A stretch of DNA of 64,000 nucleotides from Allobosea psychrotolerans (GTDB taxonomy: Bacteria; Pseudomonadota; Alphaproteobacteria; Rhizobiales; Beijerinckiaceae). The notes beneath the pieces are model-generated. The model was not told the DNA's origin. It made no database searches and worked only from the letters and a program-made list of their open reading frames with translations. Location of the stretch: the NCBI RefSeq assembly GCF_002917105.1, contig NZ_PQFZ01000005.1, positions 239,834 to 303,833 of the forward strand, in the 5' to 3' direction. Position numbers and translations under genes: made by a program. Of this stretch, positions 51,993 through 59,415 are shown piece after piece (the first letter of the stretch is position 1; the number at the start of each line of letters is the position of its first letter).

Positions 51993-52949
51993 ATGTCCCA
52001 GGAACGCGTGTCTCCTGAGCGAACGTCCAGAGAGCGCATGCCGTCTGGCGGCGCGCGGCGGCCGGCGCCGTTCAGCCGGGCGCTCCACCGGGTCCTGATG
52101 GCGCTCGCATGCGCCCTTCCCGCCCCGGCCAGCCTCGCCGAAGAGCCGCCTCGCCCGGAGGAAGCCGCCTCTGAGGCCGAGCCGTCAGCGACGGGACCGG
52201 TGATCTATATCGACGCCTCCGCGACACTGGCCCGATCGCCGGGAAACAGCTTCGTCATTGGCCGTCGCGGGTTTTTCTCGATCACGAGCAGCTCCGGCAA
52301 GTCGCTCTCCATCGATGCCCCCCTGACCATCGACATCACCGACGATCTGAGCGTCTATGCGGGCTTCGATTTCGCCAGCTCCAAGACGGCTTCCACGCCG
52401 TGGTCGCAACTGGCGCTGGGCAGCTTCACCACCGGTTTCGACTATACCTTCCTCGATCAGACCCGGTTTCTCCCCGAGCTTTCGGTCTCCGGCTCAGTCT
52501 CACGGCCGGTCAATCTTCCCGCCGGGGCGGCCGTGACGACGACCTGGTCAGGGGGGATCGATGCGGATTTTTCCCTCGACGAGTCGGGAAACCGCGGCCT
52601 CATCGCAGGCCTCGCGCTCACCTATGTCACCGTCAATTCCGGGCCGGGCCAGCTTCAGCCGCTCTATGGCGGCTATGTCGGGGCGTATCATCAGTGGGAG
52701 GCCGGCTGGAAGCTGACGGGAAAGGCAGGCTACGCCACCTTTGGCGGCGGCAATCTCGGCACGGTCATTCGCGCCACGCCGGTTCAGCAGGCCTTCGCGA
52801 CGCTGGAATTCGAGAAATATGATGCCGCCGACAACAAGCTGTTCGGCCTGGGGCTGGCTGGAGCGCTGTCGCGGGGCACAACCGGCAAGACCAGCACCTC
52901 CATCCAGCTCGTCCTCTCCGTGCCGCTTTACCTGACCCGGAAGCGCTGA
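51993..52949 (+). CDS. Outer-membrane beta-barrel candidate
   Basis: The 318-residue protein has an unusual long, Arg/Ser-rich N terminus, then a hydrophobic signal (HRVLMALACALPAPASLAEE, ending near residue 50). A set of amphipathic strands follows with alternating hydrophobic residues and aromatic girdles (YAGFDFASS, FTTGFDYTFLD, GGYVGAYHQWEAGW, YATFGGGNLG), ending in IQLVLSVPLYL. This is a small barrel architecture of unknown function. The ATG at 51993 follows GCGGAG; starts at 51897 (GTG) or further in are possible. No family name applies. Confidence 0.6.
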   Translation: MSQERVSPERTSRERMPSGGARRPAPFSRALHRVLMALACALPAPASLAEEPPRPEEAASEAEPSATGPVIYIDASATLARSPGNSFVIGRRGFFSITSSSGKSLSIDAPLTIDITDDLSVYAGFDFASSKTASTPWSQLALGSFTTGFDYTFLDQTRFLPELSVSGSVSRPVNLPAGAAVTTTWSGGIDADFSLDESGNRGLIAGLALTYVTVNSGPGQLQPLYGGYVGAYHQWEAGWKLTGKAGYATFGGGNLGTVIRATPVQQAFATLEFEKYDAADNKLFGLGLAGALSRGTTGKTSTSIQLVLSVPLYLTRKR

Positions 52950-53052
52950 GTTTAGACCAAGGGGCACGGAGAGGAATTCACGAAAACCTGCAGCCCGCGC
53001 GCCGGCCGGTCACATCGATTCAGGGTCCGCTGCTTGCCAAGCCCGCTTCCTT

Positions 53053-53541
53053 TCAAGCCTGCTTGGGCGGCTCCTCGATGGCTTTGCCAAGCCGGTCGAG
53101 CTCAAGCGAATAGCAGAACAGGGCAAACAGCACCCAGAGCACGATGAGGCCTCTGGCTAGGGCCTGGCCGAGCGAGGGCAGCCCGGCGAGCTCCGGCACG
53201 TGCCGGAAAAACAGCACTGAGAACAGCGCGCCGCCAAAGAAAAAGCTGGAGCGCCCGGCAAACTGGACGAGATGCCCCAGGAAGGGGCTGTGGACCGGCG
53301 GCGCCACCGCGACCCAGCGATAGCGCGCCCAATAGGCACAATGCAGGATCAACGTCGCCAGCACGATTCCCAGCTCGACCAGGCGGCTCACCTGCAGCGG
53401 TTCGCCTATCCGCATGATCATCTGGCGAAACAACGGAAACATCACCCAGAACAGCGCCGTCGCCGCCGCCGTCTCGACGGCCAGGAGGCCAAAATAGGCA
53501 GCGTCCTTCCGGAACGCCGCAAAGGTCGCGCGACGGGGCAT
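53053..53541 (-). CDS. Small four-helix membrane protein, unknown
   Basis: The 162-residue protein has four hydrophobic segments (about 14-38, 53-70, 95-110, 128-148) and a basic N terminus (MPRRATFAAFRKD). The C-terminal end is charged. It resembles no family I can name. Just upstream (53570-53629) is a set of 15-base tandem repeats that could affect its expression. It is convergent with the beta-barrel gene; no terminator is evident between them. Confidence 0.65.
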   Translation of the reverse strand: MPRRATFAAFRKDAAYFGLLAVETAAATALFWVMFPLFRQMIMRIGEPLQVSRLVELGIVLATLILHCAYWARYRWVAVAPPVHSPFLGHLVQFAGRSSFFFGGALFSVLFFRHVPELAGLPSLGQALARGLIVLWVLFALFCYSLELDRLGKAIEEPPKQA

Positions 53542-53569
53542 GCCCGATGGTGCAGAGCCGCACCGCTCA

Positions 53570-53629
53570 TGGCAAGTCGGGTTATGGCAAGTCGGGTTAT
53601 GGCGAGTCTGGCTGGGGCAGGTCTGGCGA
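53570..53629. repeat. 15-base tandem repeat, four units
   Basis: Two identical units TGGCAAGTCGGGTTA are followed by the variants TGGCGAGTCTGGCTG and GGGCAGGTCTGGCGA. They lie 29 bases upstream of the small membrane-protein gene. Copy number could vary by slippage. Confidence 0.85.
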
Positions 53630-53741
53630 GCGCCGGCGTCGTTGAGGAAGCCCGGCCGGCGTGAAAATCGAGCGAAGCCGGAGAACCTGCCCCCGACGCT
53701 GCGCCGTCCAGGCTGGCGGCCTGTGCCTGCCTTCTAGGTCG

Positions 53742-54119
53742 TCACAGGTCGCGAAGCAGACGGACGGCCCCCGATATCAATACCAGGTGGGTCAGGATGA
53801 TCCCGAGACCCCGCAGGGGAGCGGACCCACGCCACATGCCCACCGCATGGAGCAATCGACCGCCGGCCAGGACGCCGCTGATCGACAGGACCCACCAGAC
53901 CGGTGCTCCCTGAGCTTCGATCAGGCCGAGCCCGATCACGCCCAGCGACACATATTCGATGCAGTTGCCCTGCGCCCGGATGCGCCGGCGAAGCACCGCA
54001 TCCGTGCTGTCGCCAACCGGGTCGCCGACCTTCACGCGCCGCATCGTGACCGGAATGGACAGGGCGACCAAAGCGAGGGCGAAGATCGCGGTGAAGGTCG
54101 CGGTGATCGGAAAGCGCAT
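53742..54119 (-). CDS. MAPEG-family membrane protein
   Basis: The 125-residue protein has four transmembrane segments with the MAPEG pattern: RRVKVGDPVGDSTDAVLRRR, then IRAQGNCIEYVSLGVIGLGL (the conserved R-x2-x-N-x2-E stretch), GGRLLHAVGMWRG and the final helix. Eukaryotic relatives conjugate glutathione or make eicosanoids; bacterial members are small, often uncharacterised. GAGGGACA precedes the ATG at 54119. It lies next to the broken DoxX-like gene, about 80 bases away in the same direction. Confidence 0.85.
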   Translation of the reverse strand: MRFPITATFTAIFALALVALSIPVTMRRVKVGDPVGDSTDAVLRRRIRAQGNCIEYVSLGVIGLGLIEAQGAPVWWVLSISGVLAGGRLLHAVGMWRGSAPLRGLGIILTHLVLISGAVRLLRDL

Positions 54120-54198
54120 TGGCTGTCCCTCAAGGGCCGGTCTGGCAGTCGGCGCGCGCTGTCGATGTTCGCGCTGGTGATGATAGCGACCGTTCCAT

Positions 54199-54636
54199 TC
54201 AGGCGAGCCATGACGATGCTCTTTCGGTCGCGTGGCCCTGCGTCGCCGAACGCTCGAACCGCACCGGCGCATAGGGTGACGGGGCCTCGCGTGCGGCGTT
54301 CTTGGTGAGGAAGGATGCGGCCAGGAGAACGAAGCCGACGGCCGGCGCCGCCGCCAATGGCTTGCGCACGCCAAGATGGGCCAGGCCCGACAGCAGCAGG
54401 TGATAGAGCATGCCGGCACAGGCGAGATCGCTCAGAAGCGGGCGTAAACGCCAGAGGATCGCGATCGGACCCAGGATCTTCACGACGACCATGACCGGAA
54501 CGAGAGAAGTGGGGTATCCGAGCCCCGCCAGGGCCTCGCGGACCCAGGCGTCTTTGGTCAGGAAAAGGAACGCGGACGAGACTTATAAGAGCAGCAGCAA
54601 AGCGGTGCTTGCCCAATAGATGTATTGTGCGGACAT
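54199..54636 (-). pseudogene. DoxX-like membrane protein gene with in-frame TAA stop
   Basis: Read from the ATG at 54636, the frame gives MSAQYIYWASTALLLLL, then a TAA at 54583-54585 where a Tyr-like codon is expected, then VSSAFLFLTKDAWVREALAG and a normal DoxX-like tail (GYPTSLVPVMVVVKILGPIA and on to the stop at 54199). Everything after the stop keeps the family pattern with four membrane helices. A single base change would restore it, so this is a recent nonsense mutation or a sequencing error. A shorter product could start at the ATG at 54492. It is divergent from an HxlR regulator, the usual neighbour for such genes. Confidence 0.8.
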
Positions 54637-54793
54637 GGGTTCTCATCCGCCGCGAAAGCAGCCTTTTCCAATCGAAGCGTTGCTATGGGCAGTTCAAATC
54701 AACGAGCAGCTCGTCGATGCGATCGAAATGGCGGACAATATTAATCGCTGCAAGTAGGATAAATTACTGTCACTCAGTACGGAAAACCTGACC

Positions 54794-55153
54794 ATGGCCA
54801 ATGCCGACTTCACCATGCAGGACGAGATGCGCCGAGCCTTCGGGCTGCTCTCGGGCAAGTGGAAGCTCGAGATCATGTGGCTTCTCCACCAGCGCACCTA
54901 CCGCTTCGGGGAGCTGCGCAAGGTGATCCCCGGCATCACCCAGCACATGCTGACGGCGCAACTGCGCGAACTCGAAGCCGACGGGCTGGTCTCACGCACG
55001 GTGTTCGCGCAAGTCCCGCGCAAGGTCGAGTATGAGATCACGCCCAAGGCGCCGGGGCTCGGCCCGACGATCGAGGCGTTGACGGCCTGGTGGCAGGAGC
55101 ACGGCAAAACCGTGCCGGAGCGGCCTACAATGCGGGGCCGCAAGCCGCGCTGA
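54794..55153 (+). CDS. HxlR-family transcriptional regulator
   Basis: The 119-residue winged-helix protein has SGKWKLEIMWLLHQRTYRFG at about 19-38, then IPGITQHMLTAQLRELEADG (recognition helix) and a wing VPRKVEYEITPKAPGL, the HxlR signature. It lacks the frequent N-terminal Cys of redox-sensing members. It is divergent from the interrupted DoxX-like gene across a 157-base gap and likely controls it. The gap has an inverted pair AGTAGG-AAATTACT near 54742 that may be its site, but this is weak. Confidence 0.9.
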   Translation: MANADFTMQDEMRRAFGLLSGKWKLEIMWLLHQRTYRFGELRKVIPGITQHMLTAQLRELEADGLVSRTVFAQVPRKVEYEITPKAPGLGPTIEALTAWWQEHGKTVPERPTMRGRKPR

Positions 55154-55298
55154 TGAGAGCCGGGCGCCCTGCCCGCCTCTCGGGCGCTCGAGGCAGCCGT
55201 CAGGCTACGCGCGCTGACGGGTCATTGCCGTTCTCGGCCAAGCCCAGTTTGCCGGGGGCTCAACGCCGCGTTGTCGTGGGCCAGCTGCGAGGTCGGGC

Positions 55299-56003
55299 CT
55301 AGAACGTTACGCGCGAGACAATCTTGGCGCGGCTGGTGGGCACGATCTCCCGAAACGACACCCCCGTGGAACCGGGCACGATGCGCTCCGCCAATGCGAG
55401 ATCTTCGGCGCGAACGGTCGAGCTGGCGCAGGCCCCGTCCACGTCCCAAAGCCTCCGCGCGACATCGGTGCCGACCGCTGCGGTTATCAGGCTGGCCGCC
55501 GTATCGTTTTCCGTGACGCGCCCGCTCTCGACAAGCGTCCGGATCGCTTCTCCGATGATCTTCGCCGAGTCATCGAAGGTGACGTCGCCCAAGCGCCGAT
55601 ATTTGGCGTCGTTGCTGCCATCCCTGAGGCAATGCCGGGCCGCGAAGAGCCAATCATGCACCATATAGGCCGGCGCGTATCCCCAGGGAGAAAATCCCCG
55701 GAAGGCCTGGGCGATCTTGGGGATGGAGCCGCCGTCGGTGTACATGATGCCGGGGCGAATGAGCGACCCTGGGGCCGAGACATTGCGGCGCCGAAACGTC
55801 AGCGGATTGCCGGGCTCGGGAACATAGAGGAACCTGCCATCCCCCGAGGTGCCACCTTCACCCACCCAGATCACGACGAGGGATCCTGAAAATGTTCCCG
55901 ATCGCAGTTCGTCGTAATTGAGGCCTGCGCTCACGCATCCCCCGAGCAGCGCCGCACAAGCGAGGCCGATCATGACCCAAGCACGTCGTGGTTGAATCTC
56001 CAT
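55299..56003 (-). CDS. DUF1353-domain lipoprotein
   Basis: The 234-residue protein has a lipobox (LLGGC near residue 20, preceded by MIGLACAA). The DUF1353 core follows: FLYVPEPGNPLTF, YTDGGSIPKIAQAFRGFSPW and GYAPAYMVHDWLFAARHCL, where conserved Asp and His residues cluster. DUF1353 proteins are frequent in phage and gene-transfer-agent clusters, so the fold may serve envelope or lysis functions. GCGAGGTG precedes the ATG at 56003. It is divergent from the GH19 gene; no phage structural genes surround it. Confidence 0.75.
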   Translation of the reverse strand: MEIQPRRAWVMIGLACAALLGGCVSAGLNYDELRSGTFSGSLVVIWVGEGGTSGDGRFLYVPEPGNPLTFRRRNVSAPGSLIRPGIMYTDGGSIPKIAQAFRGFSPWGYAPAYMVHDWLFAARHCLRDGSNDAKYRRLGDVTFDDSAKIIGEAIRTLVESGRVTENDTAASLITAAVGTDVARRLWDVDGACASSTVRAEDLALAERIVPGSTGVSFREIVPTSRAKIVSRVTF

Positions 56004-56193
56004 CGGCACCTCGCTATCCGGCTTCGTCTGGATCGAGCCATGATTTACGTCATAACAAGGCTGTCGCCAGCATTGAAAGCGTTTATCGACCGAACTTACG
56101 TTGGTGTACATCCTGCATCGCACAATTGACACACCCGATGACGCACGGTTACCCTTCCGACAACCATAGCGATAGGCAAATGGGGAGGCAGTC

Positions 56194-57123
56194 GTGAAAG
56201 CAGCCTGCTGTGTGTTCGCTGCCATGGTCCTGCTTATATCCTCAGACCCGGCGCCGTCTGAAGAGAGATCGCGGAACGCCAATATAAGAGCCGTGAGTAC
56301 CCTGACATTGTCACGAATATCCCCGCGTGCCAGGGCGGATATTGTTGAATCTATGATCTCTAACTGGGACCTGGCGAAGAAAGCCGGTATTGTCGGCGCC
56401 AACAGGACCGAACACTTTATTGCCCAGTTGGCGACCGAGACTGGCGGGTTTCGGTTTCTGTCCGAAAATTTGAACTACTCCGCCTTACGTTTACGGCAAA
56501 TCTTCCCGAACCGCGTGAGCGAAGACAAGGCCGCCGAACTTGCCCATCAGCCCGTCAAGATAGCCAACTGGGTCTACGGCAATCGGCTCGGAAATCATCT
56601 CCCCAGCGATGGCTGGACTTATCGCGGGTCGGGCCTGATACAGCTGACAGGGCGGGCGAATTTCAGAAGCCGAGGCTCCGAGCTCAAATTGCGCTTGGAG
56701 GAGGAGCCGGAACTGGCCCGAAATCCGCTTGGTGCGTTTCAAACGGCCGTTGCCTTCTGGAAGGCTCGCAGCATCAGCGCACTCGCAGACCGCGACGATA
56801 TCGCGAGCGTTCGCAAGGCCATCAATGGCGGTTCGAACGGCCTTGCCGAGACCAGGATCTGGCTCGTCCGTGTGCGGAAATACCTGAACCCGCGCACGAA
56901 CGGGTTCGAGAGTCCCGAACTCAGCGCCGATGAGCAAAGCGCGGTTGTCGACAGGCTGAAGGCTCTCGGTTTCCTCTCATCGGAGCCCGGGGCCTTCATC
57001 GACAGCGATATCTCCGCTCCGCTGAAGAAACTGCAAAGCTCGCGAGGGCTCGAGGAAACCGGCGTGCTGGACGAAGACACCCTCTATGAGATCACGGAGC
57101 CGGCATACTTCCGGGCCGAATAG
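56194..57123 (+). CDS. Secreted GH19 chitinase/muramidase-like protein with C-terminal binding domain
   Basis: The 309-residue protein has a signal peptide (MKAACCVFAAMVLLISSDPA). The GH19 catalytic region has HFIAQLATETGGFRFLSENL (Glu82 and Glu91 as likely catalytic pair), then DGWTYRGSGLIQLTGRANF. The tail (about 240-305, ALGFLSSEPGAFIDSDIS and LKKLQSSRGLEETGVLDEDT) is a peptidoglycan-binding-like unit. GH19 enzymes cut chitin or peptidoglycan; endolysins use this fold. The start is a GTG at 56194 with GGGGAGG upstream. It is the first gene of a close row of secreted hydrolases. Confidence 0.85.
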   Translation: MKAACCVFAAMVLLISSDPAPSEERSRNANIRAVSTLTLSRISPRARADIVESMISNWDLAKKAGIVGANRTEHFIAQLATETGGFRFLSENLNYSALRLRQIFPNRVSEDKAAELAHQPVKIANWVYGNRLGNHLPSDGWTYRGSGLIQLTGRANFRSRGSELKLRLEEEPELARNPLGAFQTAVAFWKARSISALADRDDIASVRKAINGGSNGLAETRIWLVRVRKYLNPRTNGFESPELSADEQSAVVDRLKALGFLSSEPGAFIDSDISAPLKKLQSSRGLEETGVLDEDTLYEITEPAYFRAE

Positions 57124-57147
57124 AACACGCAAGCAACGGAGAGCGTG

Positions 57148-58098
57148 ATGTTGCCGTTCCAGCAGCCGTCCGCGCAAACGCCCCCGCATCCGACTGTAGT
57201 CAAGTCGCGTCTCGCCGCAGCGCTCCTCCTGCTCGGATGTCTCGGCTTCGGAACGCCGGCTTCGGCGCAGACGCAGACTGGCGCTGCGCCGCCACCATCG
57301 GAGGCCTATTCCGACGTTCTCCGAAAGCCTGGCGACGATGCGGCCTTGCGGGCATTCTTGGACCGGCTTCCAAAGATCGAGGTTGCCGACGACGATGGCG
57401 GTACACGCGAATACTATCTCGTCGAGGGCGACGTCGTCGCGACCGCCGCAGAGGTCGAGGCTCATCTGAAGGAGCTTCGCAAACGGGTCGAGGTCAACAC
57501 GCCTGCGCCGCCAAGCGGCGAATTGCTCGTCATCACCGACAGCCACGGGCAGCCGCTATTCTGGGAACGCGGCAAGCGGCATCTGACATATGCAGTGAAG
57601 AAGGCCTCCTTTCAGGATCAGATCCGTTACGACGACGTCGTCAAGCGCATGAAGCTTGCCGGGGAGGAATGGGTTCGCGTCTGCTCAGGTTGCGATCTTC
57701 GCATCGAACACAAGTCCGAATTCGACGATCAGCCTTCCCTGAGCAAAGTGACCTTCATCGTTCAGTACGAGAAGGAGCAAAACTCCTTCATCGCAGCAGC
57801 GTTCTTTCCGAAGCAGGATCGATTTCGGAATTTTCTGGTCATAGGGCCGCAATTCTTCTCAACAAGCTTCGATCGCACCGGCGTGTTGCGGCACGAAATC
57901 GGGCATATCCTGGGATACCGCCATATGCACATCGTCGGCATTCCCGGCTGCTCTACCGAAGATGCGAACTGGAAAGCAATCACCGACGTATACGACAAGA
58001 AATCTGTGATGCATTACTATTGCGGCGGCGGCGGGACCCGTGACTTGGCCTTGAGCGAGCAGGACAAGATCGATCACAACAAGCTTTACGGCAAATAA
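57148..58098 (+). CDS. Secreted matrixin-like metalloprotease
   Basis: The 316-residue protein has a signal peptide (cut near ASAQT, about residue 41), an N-terminal propeptide-like region (50-120), and a zinc protease domain. The domain has HEIGHILGYRH (His249, Glu250, His253, His259), the HExxHxxGxxH motif of metzincins, followed by a Met-turn in SVMHYY. The preceding strand LRIEHKSEFDDQPSLSKVTF is typical of matrixins. It should be exported and activated outside the cytoplasm. It is 24 bases after the GH19 gene, has GGAGAG before its ATG, and is probably cotranscribed. Confidence 0.88.
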   Translation: MLPFQQPSAQTPPHPTVVKSRLAAALLLLGCLGFGTPASAQTQTGAAPPPSEAYSDVLRKPGDDAALRAFLDRLPKIEVADDDGGTREYYLVEGDVVATAAEVEAHLKELRKRVEVNTPAPPSGELLVITDSHGQPLFWERGKRHLTYAVKKASFQDQIRYDDVVKRMKLAGEEWVRVCSGCDLRIEHKSEFDDQPSLSKVTFIVQYEKEQNSFIAAAFFPKQDRFRNFLVIGPQFFSTSFDRTGVLRHEIGHILGYRHMHIVGIPGCSTEDANWKAITDVYDKKSVMHYYCGGGGTRDLALSEQDKIDHNKLYGK

Positions 58099-58136
58099 CG
58101 TCAGCCAGGCCCGCCCCGGCAGGGATGGAGGCAGGA

Positions 58137-59405
58137 ATGCACCTTGTCATCGCGACGATCGCACTGCTCACCGTGTTCGCAAGTCAAGCCCTTGCCCTGA
58201 CCTGCGGCGTGGGCGAGAAGACCGAGTTCGGCGCCAGCTTCAATCCAGTCTTGAAGATCAAGCCGAATACCGGCGGCACGCGGGTCGATCACGGCCAGAG
58301 CTTCACGGTCCAGAGCGTTCGCCTGCAGCTCTCCCTGCGCGCGCCAGACAAACCCATCGACGGGTTCGTCGTCATTCGCGACAAGTACTTTCGCGTGCTC
58401 GCCACCATCACCCCAGCTGATTTCAAAGGCGACTCCGGCGGCTACGGCGTCAGCAGGTGGACGGGGCGGCTGCCGGCGCTCCACGAGATCTATCTCGAGC
58501 TGGCGACGAACGAACCCGGCGACATCCATCTTGAAGTGAACCGCGGCACCGCCACCCCTTCCGCTTCAGCCGAGACACGCCTGTTTTCTGTCATCGGCGC
58601 CCAGCCGGCCTGGGCGCGATTAAGCGAGATCCATGAAGTCGGCCCCAGGCGAGCCGGATACGCCGTCGGCATGTTGCTCACCGGCGAGACAGCCGCCCCC
58701 GGTGCGCCGGCATCGCCAACCTGGTGCTGCTCCGGGGCGATGATCACCTCGAGCCTGTTCCTGACGAACTGGCATTGCGGGGGCAGCGGCGGCATCGAAG
58801 CGGACTACTGGACACAGGCCGTGTGCAACCAGGCCATCATCGACCTGGGCTGGAATGCGGCGGTCGGCACGGACCCGCAAGATGCGCCCATCGGGCTGAG
58901 TCAGCAGGTCGGCTGCCAGCACGTCGTCGCCAAGGACCGGCGGCTCGACTACGCCATCCTGCGTGTCGGCGCGATCATCGGGCCCGGCGGGATATCGGGA
59001 ACTCCGATTCCGGCAACCATCAACGCTGCGCCGGTTTCCGAAGGCGATGTCTACGTCGTTCACCACGCGCAGTGCCAACCGAAGCTGGTCAGCAAGAATT
59101 GCCGCATCCAGAATGCAGCGCTTCCGGCCTGGACCGGCCCGGATGCCCCGGCCTTGAACGCCACGCCGAACTTCTCGCACAACTGCGACACCGAGCCAGG
59201 CTCATCGGGCGGACCGGTTTTCAATACGTCGCGCGAACTGATCGGAATCCACCATGCGGGTTTCGACAGGGACGCCGACTGCAAGCCGATCGACCCCCGC
59301 GTCAACAAGGCGATCGGCATGAACGCGATCATGCAGCATCTCGAAAAGCAATATCCCAGTATCCGACGCGAGATAAAAGCTCGAGGTTTCAACGAATTCA
59401 GATGA
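58137..59405 (+). CDS. Secreted trypsin-like serine protease
   Basis: The 422-residue protein has a signal peptide (MHLVIATIALLTVFASQALA) and an N-terminal beta domain (about 25-150). A chymotrypsin-fold protease follows with a full triad: His213 in FLTNWHCG, Asp271 in RLDYAILRV, Ser357 in TEPGSSGGPVF. Many Cys pairs (Cys197, 198, 214, 230, 260 and others) suggest disulfides. The ATG at 58137, with GGAGG 5 bases before it, was preferred to one at 58125. It follows the metalloprotease by 38 bases and precedes the subtilase by 10. Role unknown, but a proteolytic cascade is plausible. Confidence 0.87.
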   Translation: MHLVIATIALLTVFASQALALTCGVGEKTEFGASFNPVLKIKPNTGGTRVDHGQSFTVQSVRLQLSLRAPDKPIDGFVVIRDKYFRVLATITPADFKGDSGGYGVSRWTGRLPALHEIYLELATNEPGDIHLEVNRGTATPSASAETRLFSVIGAQPAWARLSEIHEVGPRRAGYAVGMLLTGETAAPGAPASPTWCCSGAMITSSLFLTNWHCGGSGGIEADYWTQAVCNQAIIDLGWNAAVGTDPQDAPIGLSQQVGCQHVVAKDRRLDYAILRVGAIIGPGGISGTPIPATINAAPVSEGDVYVVHHAQCQPKLVSKNCRIQNAALPAWTGPDAPALNATPNFSHNCDTEPGSSGGPVFNTSRELIGIHHAGFDRDADCKPIDPRVNKAIGMNAIMQHLEKQYPSIRREIKARGFNEFR

Positions 59406-59415
59406 GGGCCGGATC

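Noticed and set aside
55299..57123. A prophage, suggested by DUF1353 and GH19 endolysin-like genes
   Set aside because: No capsid, tail, terminase, holin or integrase gene is present, and the next genes are secreted proteases. At most it is a relic.
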